Positions 8,695 through 15,658 of a stretch of 64,000 nucleotides of DNA are shown here, piece after piece; position 1 is the first letter of the stretch; every line of letters begins with the position of its first letter. A program made the position numbers and the translations under genes. The notes below the pieces were generated by a model. It had not been told where the DNA came from, made no database searches, and saw only the letters and a program-made list of their open reading frames with translations. Origin of the DNA: Granulicella tundricola MP5ACTX9 (lineage in GTDB: Bacteria; Acidobacteriota; Terriglobia; Terriglobales; Acidobacteriaceae); the NCBI RefSeq assembly GCF_000178975.2, contig NC_015064.1:496001-560000 (forward strand), in the 5' to 3' direction.

Positions 8695-9864
8695 TTATCG
8701 GGCGGGGAGAGTGTCCTTGATGGTGGCGGATGGTGAGCTTTCGTTTCCGGTTTCATCGATGGACGTGACGCGGTAGAGGTACGGGTGGCCGGGCTCAACG
8801 GCCAGATCGCGGTAGGACGGGCCGGGGAGCGGGGTGGCGTTGAGCTTGCGGAAGGGGCCGGCGGGGGTTTCGGCGCGATAGAGGTTGTAGCCGAGGAGGT
8901 CGTGCTCGGTGTTGGGTTCCCAGGAGAGATCGATGGAGGGTGGTGAGTTGAAGCCGCCGCCGGCGACGGAGGCGAGGCCTGTGGGGGCGTGGGGTGGGAA
9001 GGTGTCGCGATTGGTGAGGGTGACGGGGGCAGATGGCTCGCCGAAGAGGTCCAGGGTGTGGCGGCCAAGGGTGACGGTGCGGATGCGTTGGGCGGTGTAG
9101 GTGTAGGTGTCGAGGGGCTTGACGGTGGGGTCGAGGAGGCCGCCGGGGTCAGTGGGGGAGTCCGGAGAGCGGAGGGTTGCCTGATTGGGCGGGGTGGATG
9201 GGGCGGGTCCGCCGCCGAGGGGGGAGCGGGTTTTGGGCTTTTTGGTGGCTGGGGGGGTGATGGGGCCTTTGACGTCGGCGATGAGGGTGCGGTGGAGCTG
9301 CATGGACGTGGTGGTGGGGAGCGGGGTCCACTCGATGACGGCGCCGTCCCTGCCGGGGCGGACGTGGATGGAGCCGGTGGGGGGTGGGGCGGAGCCGGAG
9401 GCGGCGTAGACCTGCGGGGGTGGCGGGGCGAATCGGCCCTGGGGATTCTGGAGCTGGATGCGATAGATCAGGAGCTGCGGCGGGTCTACGAGGAGAGCCG
9501 GGGGGAGGGTCTGGACGTGGCGGTACTCGCCGGGGGCTACGGGGAGTCGCTCAACCGGGGTGCAGGGAGCGGGGGTGCTGGCGGGGCGCGGGATGGCCGG
9601 GCCGGGGCGGGGATGGGCCACGACCTCTCGGCAGATGACGGCGGTGATGGGCTTGCGGATAGTCTGCTTGTCGGTGGTCGTGGTGGGGGTGTTCCAGGTG
9701 AGGATGACGTGGTCTCCGGAGCGCTGGGCGGCGAGGCCGGTGGCGGGCGCGGGGAGTTGCAGCGATGGGGGCTGCGGGGGGCCGGGGCTGGCGCAGCCGA
9801 GGGTGAGCAGGGCAAGCGCGTTGGCGGCGAGGAGAATCGGGAGTTTGGAGTGCGAACGGGACAT
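8695..9864 (-). CDS. Fibronectin type III lipoprotein
   Basis: A 389-residue predicted lipoprotein. The signal sequence ends in a lipobox-like LTLGC (Cys about residue 23), so it is probably anchored in the inner or outer membrane. The mature chain is very proline-rich. It carries beta-sandwich repeats of fibronectin type III character, for example PSIDLSWEPNTEHDLLGYNL followed by YRAETPAGPF, and PYLYRVTSIDETGNES. Such domains mediate binding rather than catalysis. No enzymatic motif is visible. The start at 9864 (MSRSHSKLP) is chosen over a longer frame because it begins the signal peptide. The gene is divergent from the XRE/cupin regulator. Confidence 0.75.
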   Translation of the reverse strand: MSRSHSKLPILLAANALALLTLGCASPGPPQPPSLQLPAPATGLAAQRSGDHVILTWNTPTTTTDKQTIRKPITAVICREVVAHPRPGPAIPRPASTPAPCTPVERLPVAPGEYRHVQTLPPALLVDPPQLLIYRIQLQNPQGRFAPPPPQVYAASGSAPPPTGSIHVRPGRDGAVIEWTPLPTTTSMQLHRTLIADVKGPITPPATKKPKTRSPLGGGPAPSTPPNQATLRSPDSPTDPGGLLDPTVKPLDTYTYTAQRIRTVTLGRHTLDLFGEPSAPVTLTNRDTFPPHAPTGLASVAGGGFNSPPSIDLSWEPNTEHDLLGYNLYRAETPAGPFRKLNATPLPGPSYRDLAVEPGHPYLYRVTSIDETGNESSPSATIKDTLPAR

Positions 9865-9978
9865 CCAGTTCAGGCTAGCATTCGTAGGATTTAGAGGTGA
9901 GGCTGAATTCTCAACGGCGTCCCGATTTGGAGAAAAGACTTGGGTCCTCGTAGAAAGCGGGCATCTTTTCATGACGCT

Positions 9979-9992
9979 TCAACATCTGTTGA
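9979..9992. promoter_or_regulatory. Short palindrome upstream of XRE/cupin gene, possible autoregulatory site
   Basis: TCAACA-TC-TGTTGA is a perfect 6-bp inverted repeat with a 2-bp spacer, 13 bases before the ATG of the XRE-family regulator. XRE regulators often bind such short palindromes and repress themselves. Binding here is inferred from position. Confidence 0.35.
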
Positions 9993-10005
9993 GCAGGTGA
10001 AAAAT

Positions 10006-10809
10006 ATGTCTCTCAAGACTGAATTTCCTGTTCCTGAATCTTTGGCTCCCATCAACCCGCTTCCTGAACCGCAGGCGGATAACTCTGCTATCCAGGTGGA
10101 TGGCGAGGCTGCGGAGTCGTTTATCGCGGAGAAGCGCATCGGTGAGCGGATCAAGTATCTGCGGTTGAAGAAGTCGATGGGGCTGGTGGAGCTGGGACGG
10201 CATACGGGTCTTTCAGCTAGCTTTCTTTCGCAGTTGGAGACGGGTCGGGTGGTGCCTACGCTCAGAAATCTGGCGCGCATCGCGATGGTGTTCTCCAAGG
10301 ACCTGAACTTCTTCTTTGAGCCGGAGCCGCAGACGCTGTTCCGGGTGCATCGTGCGAAGGACCGTGTGCGGCTGCCGCAGACGGGGGTAACCGACCCGGC
10401 GTACTTCTTCGAGAGCCTGGGGTACATGGTGCCTGACCGGCAGCTCGACCCGTACTTTGCGGAGTTTCTGGCGGGGAAGAACGATCGTGAGCCGCGGGCG
10501 CATCAGCATGTCGGTTGCGAGTTCCTTTACCTGCTGACGGGGCAGTTGGATGTGCAGCATGGCGAGGTCACGCATCATGTTGAGGCGGGCGATGCGATCT
10601 ACTTCGATGCGACGACGATCCATAGTTACAAGTGCACCGGAGACGCTTCTGCGACGGCCTTGATTGTGACGCTGCAGCAGCCGGTTGGCGGACAGCAACA
10701 GGGACGGCCGAATGGGTTTGTCTCGGCGCGGACTCGTGCGGCGGCTGCAGCTTCAGTGAACGGGCCGAGGATCACGGATGTGATGGGATCGCGCAAGGTG
10801 GCTCAGTAG
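10006..10809 (+). CDS. XRE family regulator with C-terminal cupin domain
   Basis: A 267-residue protein. An acidic N-terminal tail is followed by an XRE helix-turn-helix (about residues 43-100): RIGERIKYLRLKKSMGLVEL, then HTGLSASFLSQLETGRVVPT, then LRNLARIAMVF. A cupin domain follows (about 165-245), with HQHVGCEFLYLLTGQLDVQH and the second motif GDAIYFDATTIHSYKC. This is the layout of PuuR-like regulators, which sense a small molecule in the cupin. The ATG at 10006 has AGGTGA nine bases upstream. A strong terminator follows at 10832. The target genes are unknown; the palindrome just upstream suggests autoregulation. Confidence 0.88.
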   Translation: MSLKTEFPVPESLAPINPLPEPQADNSAIQVDGEAAESFIAEKRIGERIKYLRLKKSMGLVELGRHTGLSASFLSQLETGRVVPTLRNLARIAMVFSKDLNFFFEPEPQTLFRVHRAKDRVRLPQTGVTDPAYFFESLGYMVPDRQLDPYFAEFLAGKNDREPRAHQHVGCEFLYLLTGQLDVQHGEVTHHVEAGDAIYFDATTIHSYKCTGDASATALIVTLQQPVGGQQQGRPNGFVSARTRAAAAASVNGPRITDVMGSRKVAQ

Positions 10810-10831
10810 GACAACTTTTCAGTAAGGTAAT

Positions 10832-10868
10832 GCAAAACACCCGCTCAAGTTTTGAGCGGGTGTTTTGC
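10832..10868 (+). terminator. Strong hairpin terminator after XRE/cupin gene
   Basis: GCAAAACACCCGCTCAA and TTGAGCGGGTGTTTTGC form a perfect 17-bp stem with a 3-base loop. The A-tract and T-tract within the stem ends make it a bidirectional rho-independent terminator. Confidence 0.85.
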
Positions 10869-10957
10869 GTTTGGGCAAAGGAAACGCGGGAGGTGGAATG
10901 CACATCCATGGTGGTGTCTCGGGATGGGCGATGTTTCCCGAACCTAAGGAGAGAGTC

Positions 10958-11638
10958 ATGGCTGAGGATGTGCAGGCCCCGGTGAACAGCGCGCGGACGA
11001 GCTTTACGCCGTTGCCGGATGCGAAGCAGGTGGGCGACTTGTATGTCGCGCTGCCCAAGGGAAACAAGGATGGCGTGGAGTGGGCGCATGCCCGTCAGAC
11101 GATCCTGGTGGAGCCGCAGGCGCTGTATGAACTCTGGAAGGATGAGACGTCCTACCCGCTCTGGATGGAGCATGTGGTGTCAGTCACTCCGGGTGAGGGA
11201 AAGACGAGCCATTGGGTGATAGGCGATCCGGAGGATGCGGATGGGAAGCGCATTCAGTTCGACAGTGAACTTACGGAGGATGTTCCGGGACAGAAGATTG
11301 CCTGGAAGTCGACTGGCGGGGAGGTGGAGCAGAGTGGGTCGGTTGAGTTCAAGGCTCGCAAGGATGGGCGTGGGACAGTGGTTACGCTGATTCAGGGGGT
11401 GAAGGTGGGTGCGCTGGCGAGCTTTGCGGCGAGTGTGGCGAAGCGTGGGCCGAAGCAGACGGTGATCGAGGATCTGCGGCACTTCAAGCAGATGGCGGAG
11501 GCGGGCGAGATTCCCTCGGTGAAGGGGCAGGCGCATGGGCCTCGGGGAATGTCTGGCGGGATCAAGGAGTGGATGTATGGAGAGACGAACCCTACGCCGC
11601 CTGGGACGAGTGAAGGGCCTTTGACGGCGAAGGAGTAG
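10958..11638 (+). CDS. SRPBCC/cyclase-dehydrase family protein
   Basis: A 226-residue protein. The central part (about residues 35-175) fits the START/SRPBCC helix-grip fold seen in polyketide cyclase/dehydrase-like proteins. The sequence [20 protein letters not shown] is the typical entrance of this domain, followed by strands [20 protein letters not shown] and [11 protein letters not shown]. Such domains bind hydrophobic ligands; the ligand is unknown. The ATG at 10958 follows a perfect AAGGAGA with seven-base spacing and is chosen over two upstream Mets. The gene lies 67 bp before the zinc alcohol dehydrogenase on the same strand and could be co-transcribed with it. Confidence 0.78.
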   Translation: MAEDVQAPVNSARTSFTPLPDAKQVGDLYVALPKGNKDGVEWAHARQTILVEPQALYELWKDETSYPLWMEHVVSVTPGEGKTSHWVIGDPEDADGKRIQFDSELTEDVPGQKIAWKSTGGEVEQSGSVEFKARKDGRGTVVTLIQGVKVGALASFAASVAKRGPKQTVIEDLRHFKQMAEAGEIPSVKGQAHGPRGMSGGIKEWMYGETNPTPPGTSEGPLTAKE

Positions 11639-11705
11639 TCGTCAGTTCTCTGTGATCAGTTGTCAGGCGATGCGAGTGCGTTCTAAACGGGATTGGAGAG
11701 TTGAG

Positions 11706-12899
11706 ATGAAGGCAGTTTGCTGGATGGGGAAACAGAAGATCGAGATACAGACGGTGAAAGATCCTGAGATTATCAATCCGCAGGATGCGGTGATTCGGAT
11801 TACACGGACGGCGATTTGCGGGAGCGACCTACACCTCTATGACGGGTACATTCCTACGATGGAGTCGGGCGACATCCTGGGGCATGAGTTCATGGGGATC
11901 GTGGAAGAGGTGGGGAGCGAGGTCAAGAAGCTGAAGCGTGGGGACCGCGTGGTGGTGCCGTTTACGATCGCTTGCGGTAGCTGTTTGTTTTGCAAGAAGG
12001 ACAACTGGTCTCTTTGTGATAACTCGAATCCGAACGCGCATATTGCGGAGGAGATGTACGGGTACTCGGGGTCGGCGTTGTTTGGGTACTCGCATATATA
12101 CGGCGGGTATGCAGGTGGGCAGGCACAGTATGCGCGAGTGCCGTTTGCGGATGTGGGGCCGATCAAGATCGAGAACGACCTTCCGGATGAGAAGGTGTTA
12201 TTTCTGTCTGACATTTATCCGACCGGATACCAAGGGGCGGTGAACGCCAACATCGAGCCGGGCGATACGGTTGCGGTGTGGGGCTGCGGGCCGGTAGGGC
12301 TGTTTGCGATCGCTTCCGCTTACATGCTGGGGGCGGGAAAGGTGATTGCGATCGACCGTTATCCCGAGCGGCTGAAGCTGGCGAGGGAGTACTGCGGGGC
12401 GACCACGATCGACTACACGCAGGACGACGTGATCGTGGTGGAGGCGTTGCGCGATCTGACCGGCGGCATCGGCCCGGATAGCTGCATTGACGCGGTGGGG
12501 ATGGAGGCGCATTCCAATACTTTCGTTGGCAAGTACGACTCGGTGAAGCAGGCAGTGGGGCTGGAGACGGACCGTCCGTTTGTGCTGCGGCAGGCGATTC
12601 AGGCGGTGCGTAAGGGCGGTACGCTTTCCATCCCGGGCGTGTATGGCGGTGTGTTGGATAAGGTGAACTTCGGCGCGGCGTTTGGCAAGGGCGTGAAGAT
12701 GGGTATGGGACAGACGGACATGCACAAGTACCTGGCTCCGCTGCTGAAGTTCGTGGAGGATGGGAAGATCGATCCTTCATTTTTGATCTCGCACCGGATT
12801 GGCATTGAGCAGGTTCCGGATGCGTTCAAGATGTGGCGGGATAAGGAAGATGCTGTCACGAAGATTGTGATTGATCCCTGGCAGGACGTGATCGCTTAG
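11706..12899 (+). CDS. Zinc-dependent alcohol dehydrogenase
   Basis: A 397-residue medium-chain dehydrogenase. The catalytic zinc site is shown by [13 protein letters not shown] and GHEFMG. The structural zinc site is present as [15 protein letters not shown]. The Rossmann NAD(P) loop is [11 protein letters not shown]. Length and features such as [20 protein letters not shown] resemble the glutathione-dependent formaldehyde dehydrogenase-like branch, often annotated as threonine or glutathione-type dehydrogenases. The true substrate is not determinable. The start MKAVCWMGK at 11706 has GGAG upstream, and the 18 residues before it look non-coding. It is followed by a terminator-like hairpin. 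Confidence 0.9.
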   Translation: MKAVCWMGKQKIEIQTVKDPEIINPQDAVIRITRTAICGSDLHLYDGYIPTMESGDILGHEFMGIVEEVGSEVKKLKRGDRVVVPFTIACGSCLFCKKDNWSLCDNSNPNAHIAEEMYGYSGSALFGYSHIYGGYAGGQAQYARVPFADVGPIKIENDLPDEKVLFLSDIYPTGYQGAVNANIEPGDTVAVWGCGPVGLFAIASAYMLGAGKVIAIDRYPERLKLAREYCGATTIDYTQDDVIVVEALRDLTGGIGPDSCIDAVGMEAHSNTFVGKYDSVKQAVGLETDRPFVLRQAIQAVRKGGTLSIPGVYGGVLDKVNFGAAFGKGVKMGMGQTDMHKYLAPLLKFVEDGKIDPSFLISHRIGIEQVPDAFKMWRDKEDAVTKIVIDPWQDVIA

Positions 12900-12916
12900 T
12901 CGCGGCAGGAAAAACA

Positions 12917-12949
12917 GGGGCGGTGCCGGATTCCGGTGTCGCCCCTTTT
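12917..12949 (+). terminator. Hairpin terminator after alcohol dehydrogenase
   Basis: GGGGCG-GTG-CCGG pairs with CCGG-TGT-CGCCCC through a central wobble segment, with an ATT loop, followed by TTTTA. It ends 27 bp before the next gene on the same strand, which therefore probably has its own promoter or depends on read-through. Confidence 0.7.
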
Positions 12950-12976
12950 ACTTTGTGCTGGCGATACACTGCTGGG

Positions 12977-13885
12977 ATGAGCGATGACTTGCTGAATCCG
13001 GCGGGGATACGGGTGGCTGGGATCAAGATGATTCCGGTGCGGGGTGGGAAGTACAAGGTGTGGACCAAGCGCATGGGGAGCGGGCCTTTGAAGGTGCTGC
13101 TGCTGCATGGCGGGCCGGGGTTCACGCATCAGTACCTGGAGGCGATGGAGTCGTTTCTGCCTGAGGCCGGGATCGAGATGTATTACTACGATCAGCTGGG
13201 GTGCGGCAACTCGGACAAGCCGGATGATGTGTCGTTATGGACGCGGGATCAGTATCGCGAAGAGGTGGAAGAGGTGCGGGTGGGGTTGGGGTTGGACTAC
13301 TTTGTGCTTTATGGGCAGAGCTGGGGTGGGATGCTTTCGATTGAGTATGCGCTGAAATATCAGCATCATCTGCGGGGGATGGTGATCTCCAATATGACGG
13401 CGGGGATACAGGCTTACCTGGGGCGGCTGGATTATTTGAAGGGCTTGCTTTCGGCGGAGTCGAGGGTGGAGTTGGAGAGGCTGGAGGCGGTGGAGGACTA
13501 CGACTCGGCTGAGTACCAGCGGATCATGATGGAGGAGCTTTACCCGCAGACGATCTGCCGGACCAAGCCTTGGCCGGAGCCTGTGACGAGGGCGTTTCGG
13601 GATGCGAACCTGGCGATCTATAACGAGATGCAGGGCAAGAGCGAGTTTGTGGTGACGGGGAACTTCAAGGATTGGGAGAGCTGGGATCGGCTGCACGAGA
13701 TTGGGGTGCGGACGCTGACGATTGGCGCGGCGCATGACACGATGGACCCGGCGGATCTGAAGAAGATGGCGGAGTTGATGCCGAAGGGAGAGCATCTGCA
13801 TTGCCCGAATGGAAGCCATCTGGCGATGTGGGATGACCAGGCGGTTTACTTTGAGGGGCTGCTGAAGTTTCTGCGGTCGCTTTAG
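12977..13885 (+). CDS. Proline iminopeptidase-family alpha/beta hydrolase
   Basis: A 302-residue protein matching the prolyl aminopeptidase type 2 family (peptidase S33). Hallmarks are LLLHGGPGFTHQYLE (oxyanion HGGPG), YYYDQLGCGNSDKP, nucleophile Ser in YGQSWGGML, Asp in GAAHDTMDP and His in PNGSHLAMWDD. Family members release N-terminal proline or act on small amides, usually in the cytoplasm. No signal peptide is present. The start MSDDLLNP at 12977 is chosen because the upstream open stretch overlaps the terminator hairpin. It converges with the Nmad2 gene, with stops 10 bp apart. Confidence 0.88.
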   Translation: MSDDLLNPAGIRVAGIKMIPVRGGKYKVWTKRMGSGPLKVLLLHGGPGFTHQYLEAMESFLPEAGIEMYYYDQLGCGNSDKPDDVSLWTRDQYREEVEEVRVGLGLDYFVLYGQSWGGMLSIEYALKYQHHLRGMVISNMTAGIQAYLGRLDYLKGLLSAESRVELERLEAVEDYDSAEYQRIMMEELYPQTICRTKPWPEPVTRAFRDANLAIYNEMQGKSEFVVTGNFKDWESWDRLHEIGVRTLTIGAAHDTMDPADLKKMAELMPKGEHLHCPNGSHLAMWDDQAVYFEGLLKFLRSL

Positions 13886-13895
13886 TGCCTGTCGG

Positions 13896-14525
13896 CTAGT
13901 GTTTTTCGTATGCGTCTGAGTCGACCTGGGTGGAGGTGTAGGCGGTGGGGCGCTTCCAGAGATGGCGGAAGAGGGCGTCGGCTTCTTTGGATTCGGGGTC
14001 TCGATCCGTGTAGACGCGGTGGCCCTGGCCTAAGGCTTCTGCGGCTTGCGTGAGGAGATGTAGGCGCGCAGGGATCCTCACGGCCGCGGGGCCGAAGTAG
14101 CGGAAGTCATGGCTGAGGAGGATGCGGCCATTGCGGTAGAACGGGTAGGTGCCGAGGTCTTTGAGGAGATGCTCCGGCGCGGCGTGGAGACGGCTGCGGG
14201 CGTTGTGGCTGGCGGTGCCGTTGTGCTGGTGGAACTGGTAGATGCAGTCGGGGCGATGGGTGTGGTCGGGGGTGAAGTAGTCGCGGGCGTCGAGGCCCTC
14301 GCGCACGATGGCGGCGTAGATGACTGCGCCGAGGGGGTAGCCGTCGGAGTGGGCGAGGGAGTGGCTGGTGATGCCGAGGATGCGGTCGCCGGGCTGGGCA
14401 GTGCGGCGGATAGCTGGCTTGCAGATGGCGAGGGTGAGAAGAGGGTCTTCGCCGGGTGCGGGTTGGATGGCGCAGGGTGCGCCGCCGCGGTCTGAGGTGA
14501 GCTTGTAGAGGTAGGTGCGGGGCAT
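13896..14525 (-). CDS. Probable Nmad2 (nucleotide modification associated domain 2) protein
   Basis: A 209-residue protein. The opening TYLYKLTSDRGGAPC, then LTLAICKPAIRRTAQPGDRI and LGITSHSLAHSDGYPLGAVI, match my recollection of the Nmad2 domain. That domain was defined by genome-context work on DNA base hypermodification in phages and bacteria. It continues with FTPDHTHRPDCIYQFHQHNG and a C-terminal HDFRYFGPAAVRIPARL. Catalytic residues are not established; conserved His and Arg/Lys residues are plausible candidates. No DNA modification enzymes surround it here, so it could be a stand-alone host protein. It lies downstream of sod beyond a terminator and a structured stem-loop. Confidence 0.65.
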   Translation of the reverse strand: MPRTYLYKLTSDRGGAPCAIQPAPGEDPLLTLAICKPAIRRTAQPGDRILGITSHSLAHSDGYPLGAVIYAAIVREGLDARDYFTPDHTHRPDCIYQFHQHNGTASHNARSRLHAAPEHLLKDLGTYPFYRNGRILLSHDFRYFGPAAVRIPARLHLLTQAAEALGQGHRVYTDRDPESKEADALFRHLWKRPTAYTSTQVDSDAYEKH

Positions 14526-14606
14526 GTTGCTGGCTTAGACGCTGGCTGCTGGTCGGAGGCTTGCTGCTTCTGGGGGTAGGATCGCAAACCCATTGTCCAG
14601 GCGCGG

Positions 14607-14672
14607 GCCGAAGTGCGATTTGTTGGCGACTCATACGCCGGTGAACGGCGACCCGAGCTCGCACACTTCGGC
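14607..14672. other. Structured stem-loop region, candidate RNA element
   Basis: GCCGAAGTGCGA (14607-14618) pairs with TCGCACACTTCGGC (14659-14672), apart from a TG bulge. Inside, CGCCG-GTGAA-CGGCG forms a second perfect hairpin (14636-14650). It lies in the 200-bp space between the sod 3' end and the Nmad2 5' end, next to the sod terminator. On the minus strand it would be in the Nmad2 leader. No known riboswitch consensus is recognised. Confidence 0.4.
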
Positions 14673-14676
14673 AGAG

Positions 14677-14703
14677 AAAAGGCCGCCCTTGGGGGCGGCC
14701 TTT
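14677..14703 (-). terminator. Terminator of sod
   Basis: AAAAGGCCGCCC and GGGGCGGCCTTT form an 11-12 bp GC-rich stem with flanking A and T tracts, 22 bp beyond the sod stop on the minus strand. It should work in both directions. Confidence 0.8.
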
Positions 14704-14724
14704 CATAGGAATTTAACTACAGAT

Positions 14725-15336
14725 TTATTTCTGGGCGGTTTCGAAGCGCTTATTGATCTCTTCCCAGTTGACGGTGCTCCACCAGGCTGCGAGATAGTCG
14801 GGGCGCTTGTTCTGGTACTTGAGGTAATAGGCATGCTCCCAGACGTCGTTGCCGAGGATGGGGTAGAGGCCCTGGGAGAGGGGCGAGTCCTGGTTGGCGG
14901 TGGTGAGGATCTCGAGCTTGCCGCCCTTGAATACGAGCCAGCCCCAGCCTGCGCCGAACTGCTTGGCGGTGGTCTCGTTGAACTTCTTCTTGAAGTCTTC
15001 AAAGGAGCCGAAGTCGGTGGTGATCTGGAGGCCGATGTTGCCGGTGGGCTCGCCGCCGCCCTGGGGCTTCATGATCTGCCAGAACATGGTGTGGTTGACG
15101 TGGCCGCCGCCGTTGTTCTGGACGACCTTGCGGACGTCTTCGGGGATACTGGCGAGGTCTTTCACGAGCTCTTCGGGGGTCTTCTTGCCGAGGTCGGGAT
15201 ACTTCTCGACCGCTCCGTTGAGGTTGGTGACGTAGGTCTGGTGGTGCTTGTCATGGTGCAGCTTCATGGTCGCTTCGTCGATGAAGGGCTCGAGCGCGTC
15301 GTAGGCGTAGGGCAACGGGGGAAGTTCAAAGGCCAC
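14725..15336 (-). CDS. sodA: Superoxide dismutase, Mn type by motif
   Basis: A 203-residue Fe/Mn superoxide dismutase that converts superoxide to hydrogen peroxide and oxygen. Metal ligands are seen as His in [13 protein letters not shown], His in [10 protein letters not shown], and Asp and His in [11 protein letters not shown]. The segment [11 protein letters not shown] carries the Gln-Asp pair usual for Mn-selective enzymes, where Fe enzymes have Ala/Thr in this loop. This supports Mn or cambialistic use. No signal peptide is present, so it is cytoplasmic. It is monocistronic, with its own terminator at 14677-14703. Confidence 0.95.
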   Translation of the reverse strand: MAFELPPLPYAYDALEPFIDEATMKLHHDKHHQTYVTNLNGAVEKYPDLGKKTPEELVKDLASIPEDVRKVVQNNGGGHVNHTMFWQIMKPQGGGEPTGNIGLQITTDFGSFEDFKKKFNETTAKQFGAGWGWLVFKGGKLEILTTANQDSPLSQGLYPILGNDVWEHAYYLKYQNKRPDYLAAWWSTVNWEEINKRFETAQK

Positions 15337-15484
15337 GGTGGATCTCCTTGTTGGGTGTTGCGCGAGGTTTGCGGCTGTTTGCCGCGTACAGGTGGTTCGA
15401 TGCGGGTGGGGGTGGAAGCGATGTTAAGAGTTTGTGTCTTGTGACTAGGGTACAGGGTGGAGTTGTGGGTTGGGACAGGAGAAC

Positions 15485-15591
15485 AAATACGGAGGTTCTG
15501 AGCTTCGCTCAGAATGACGGCCAAAACAACAGCAACAGCAACGGCAACTACGGGGGTTCTTCGCTGCGCTCAGAATGACGACCTCTTTTGC
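15485..15591. repeat. Dispersed intergenic repeat, copy 2 (two TTCGCT..CAGAATGACG modules around AACAGC units)
   Basis: Two copies of a module ending GCTCAGAATGACG, the first with GAGCTTCGCTC and the second with TTCGCTGCGCTC, flank a short array of CAACAG/CAACGG units. It lies upstream of the GH15 gene. The same module occurs near 21.6, 23.6, 27.5, 35.4, 35.7 and 37.0 kb. Confidence 0.75.
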
Positions 15592-15658
15592 GAGGGTTGC
15601 GAGACTTTCATGTGGGCGGGGGCGGCGTTTGGGCGGGTTTTGGTTTCTAATCGGGGGA

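Noticed and set aside
12923-12976. Longer start for the proline iminopeptidase
   Set aside because: The extension is encoded by the terminator hairpin of the preceding gene, and the ATG at 12977 begins sequence typical of the family.
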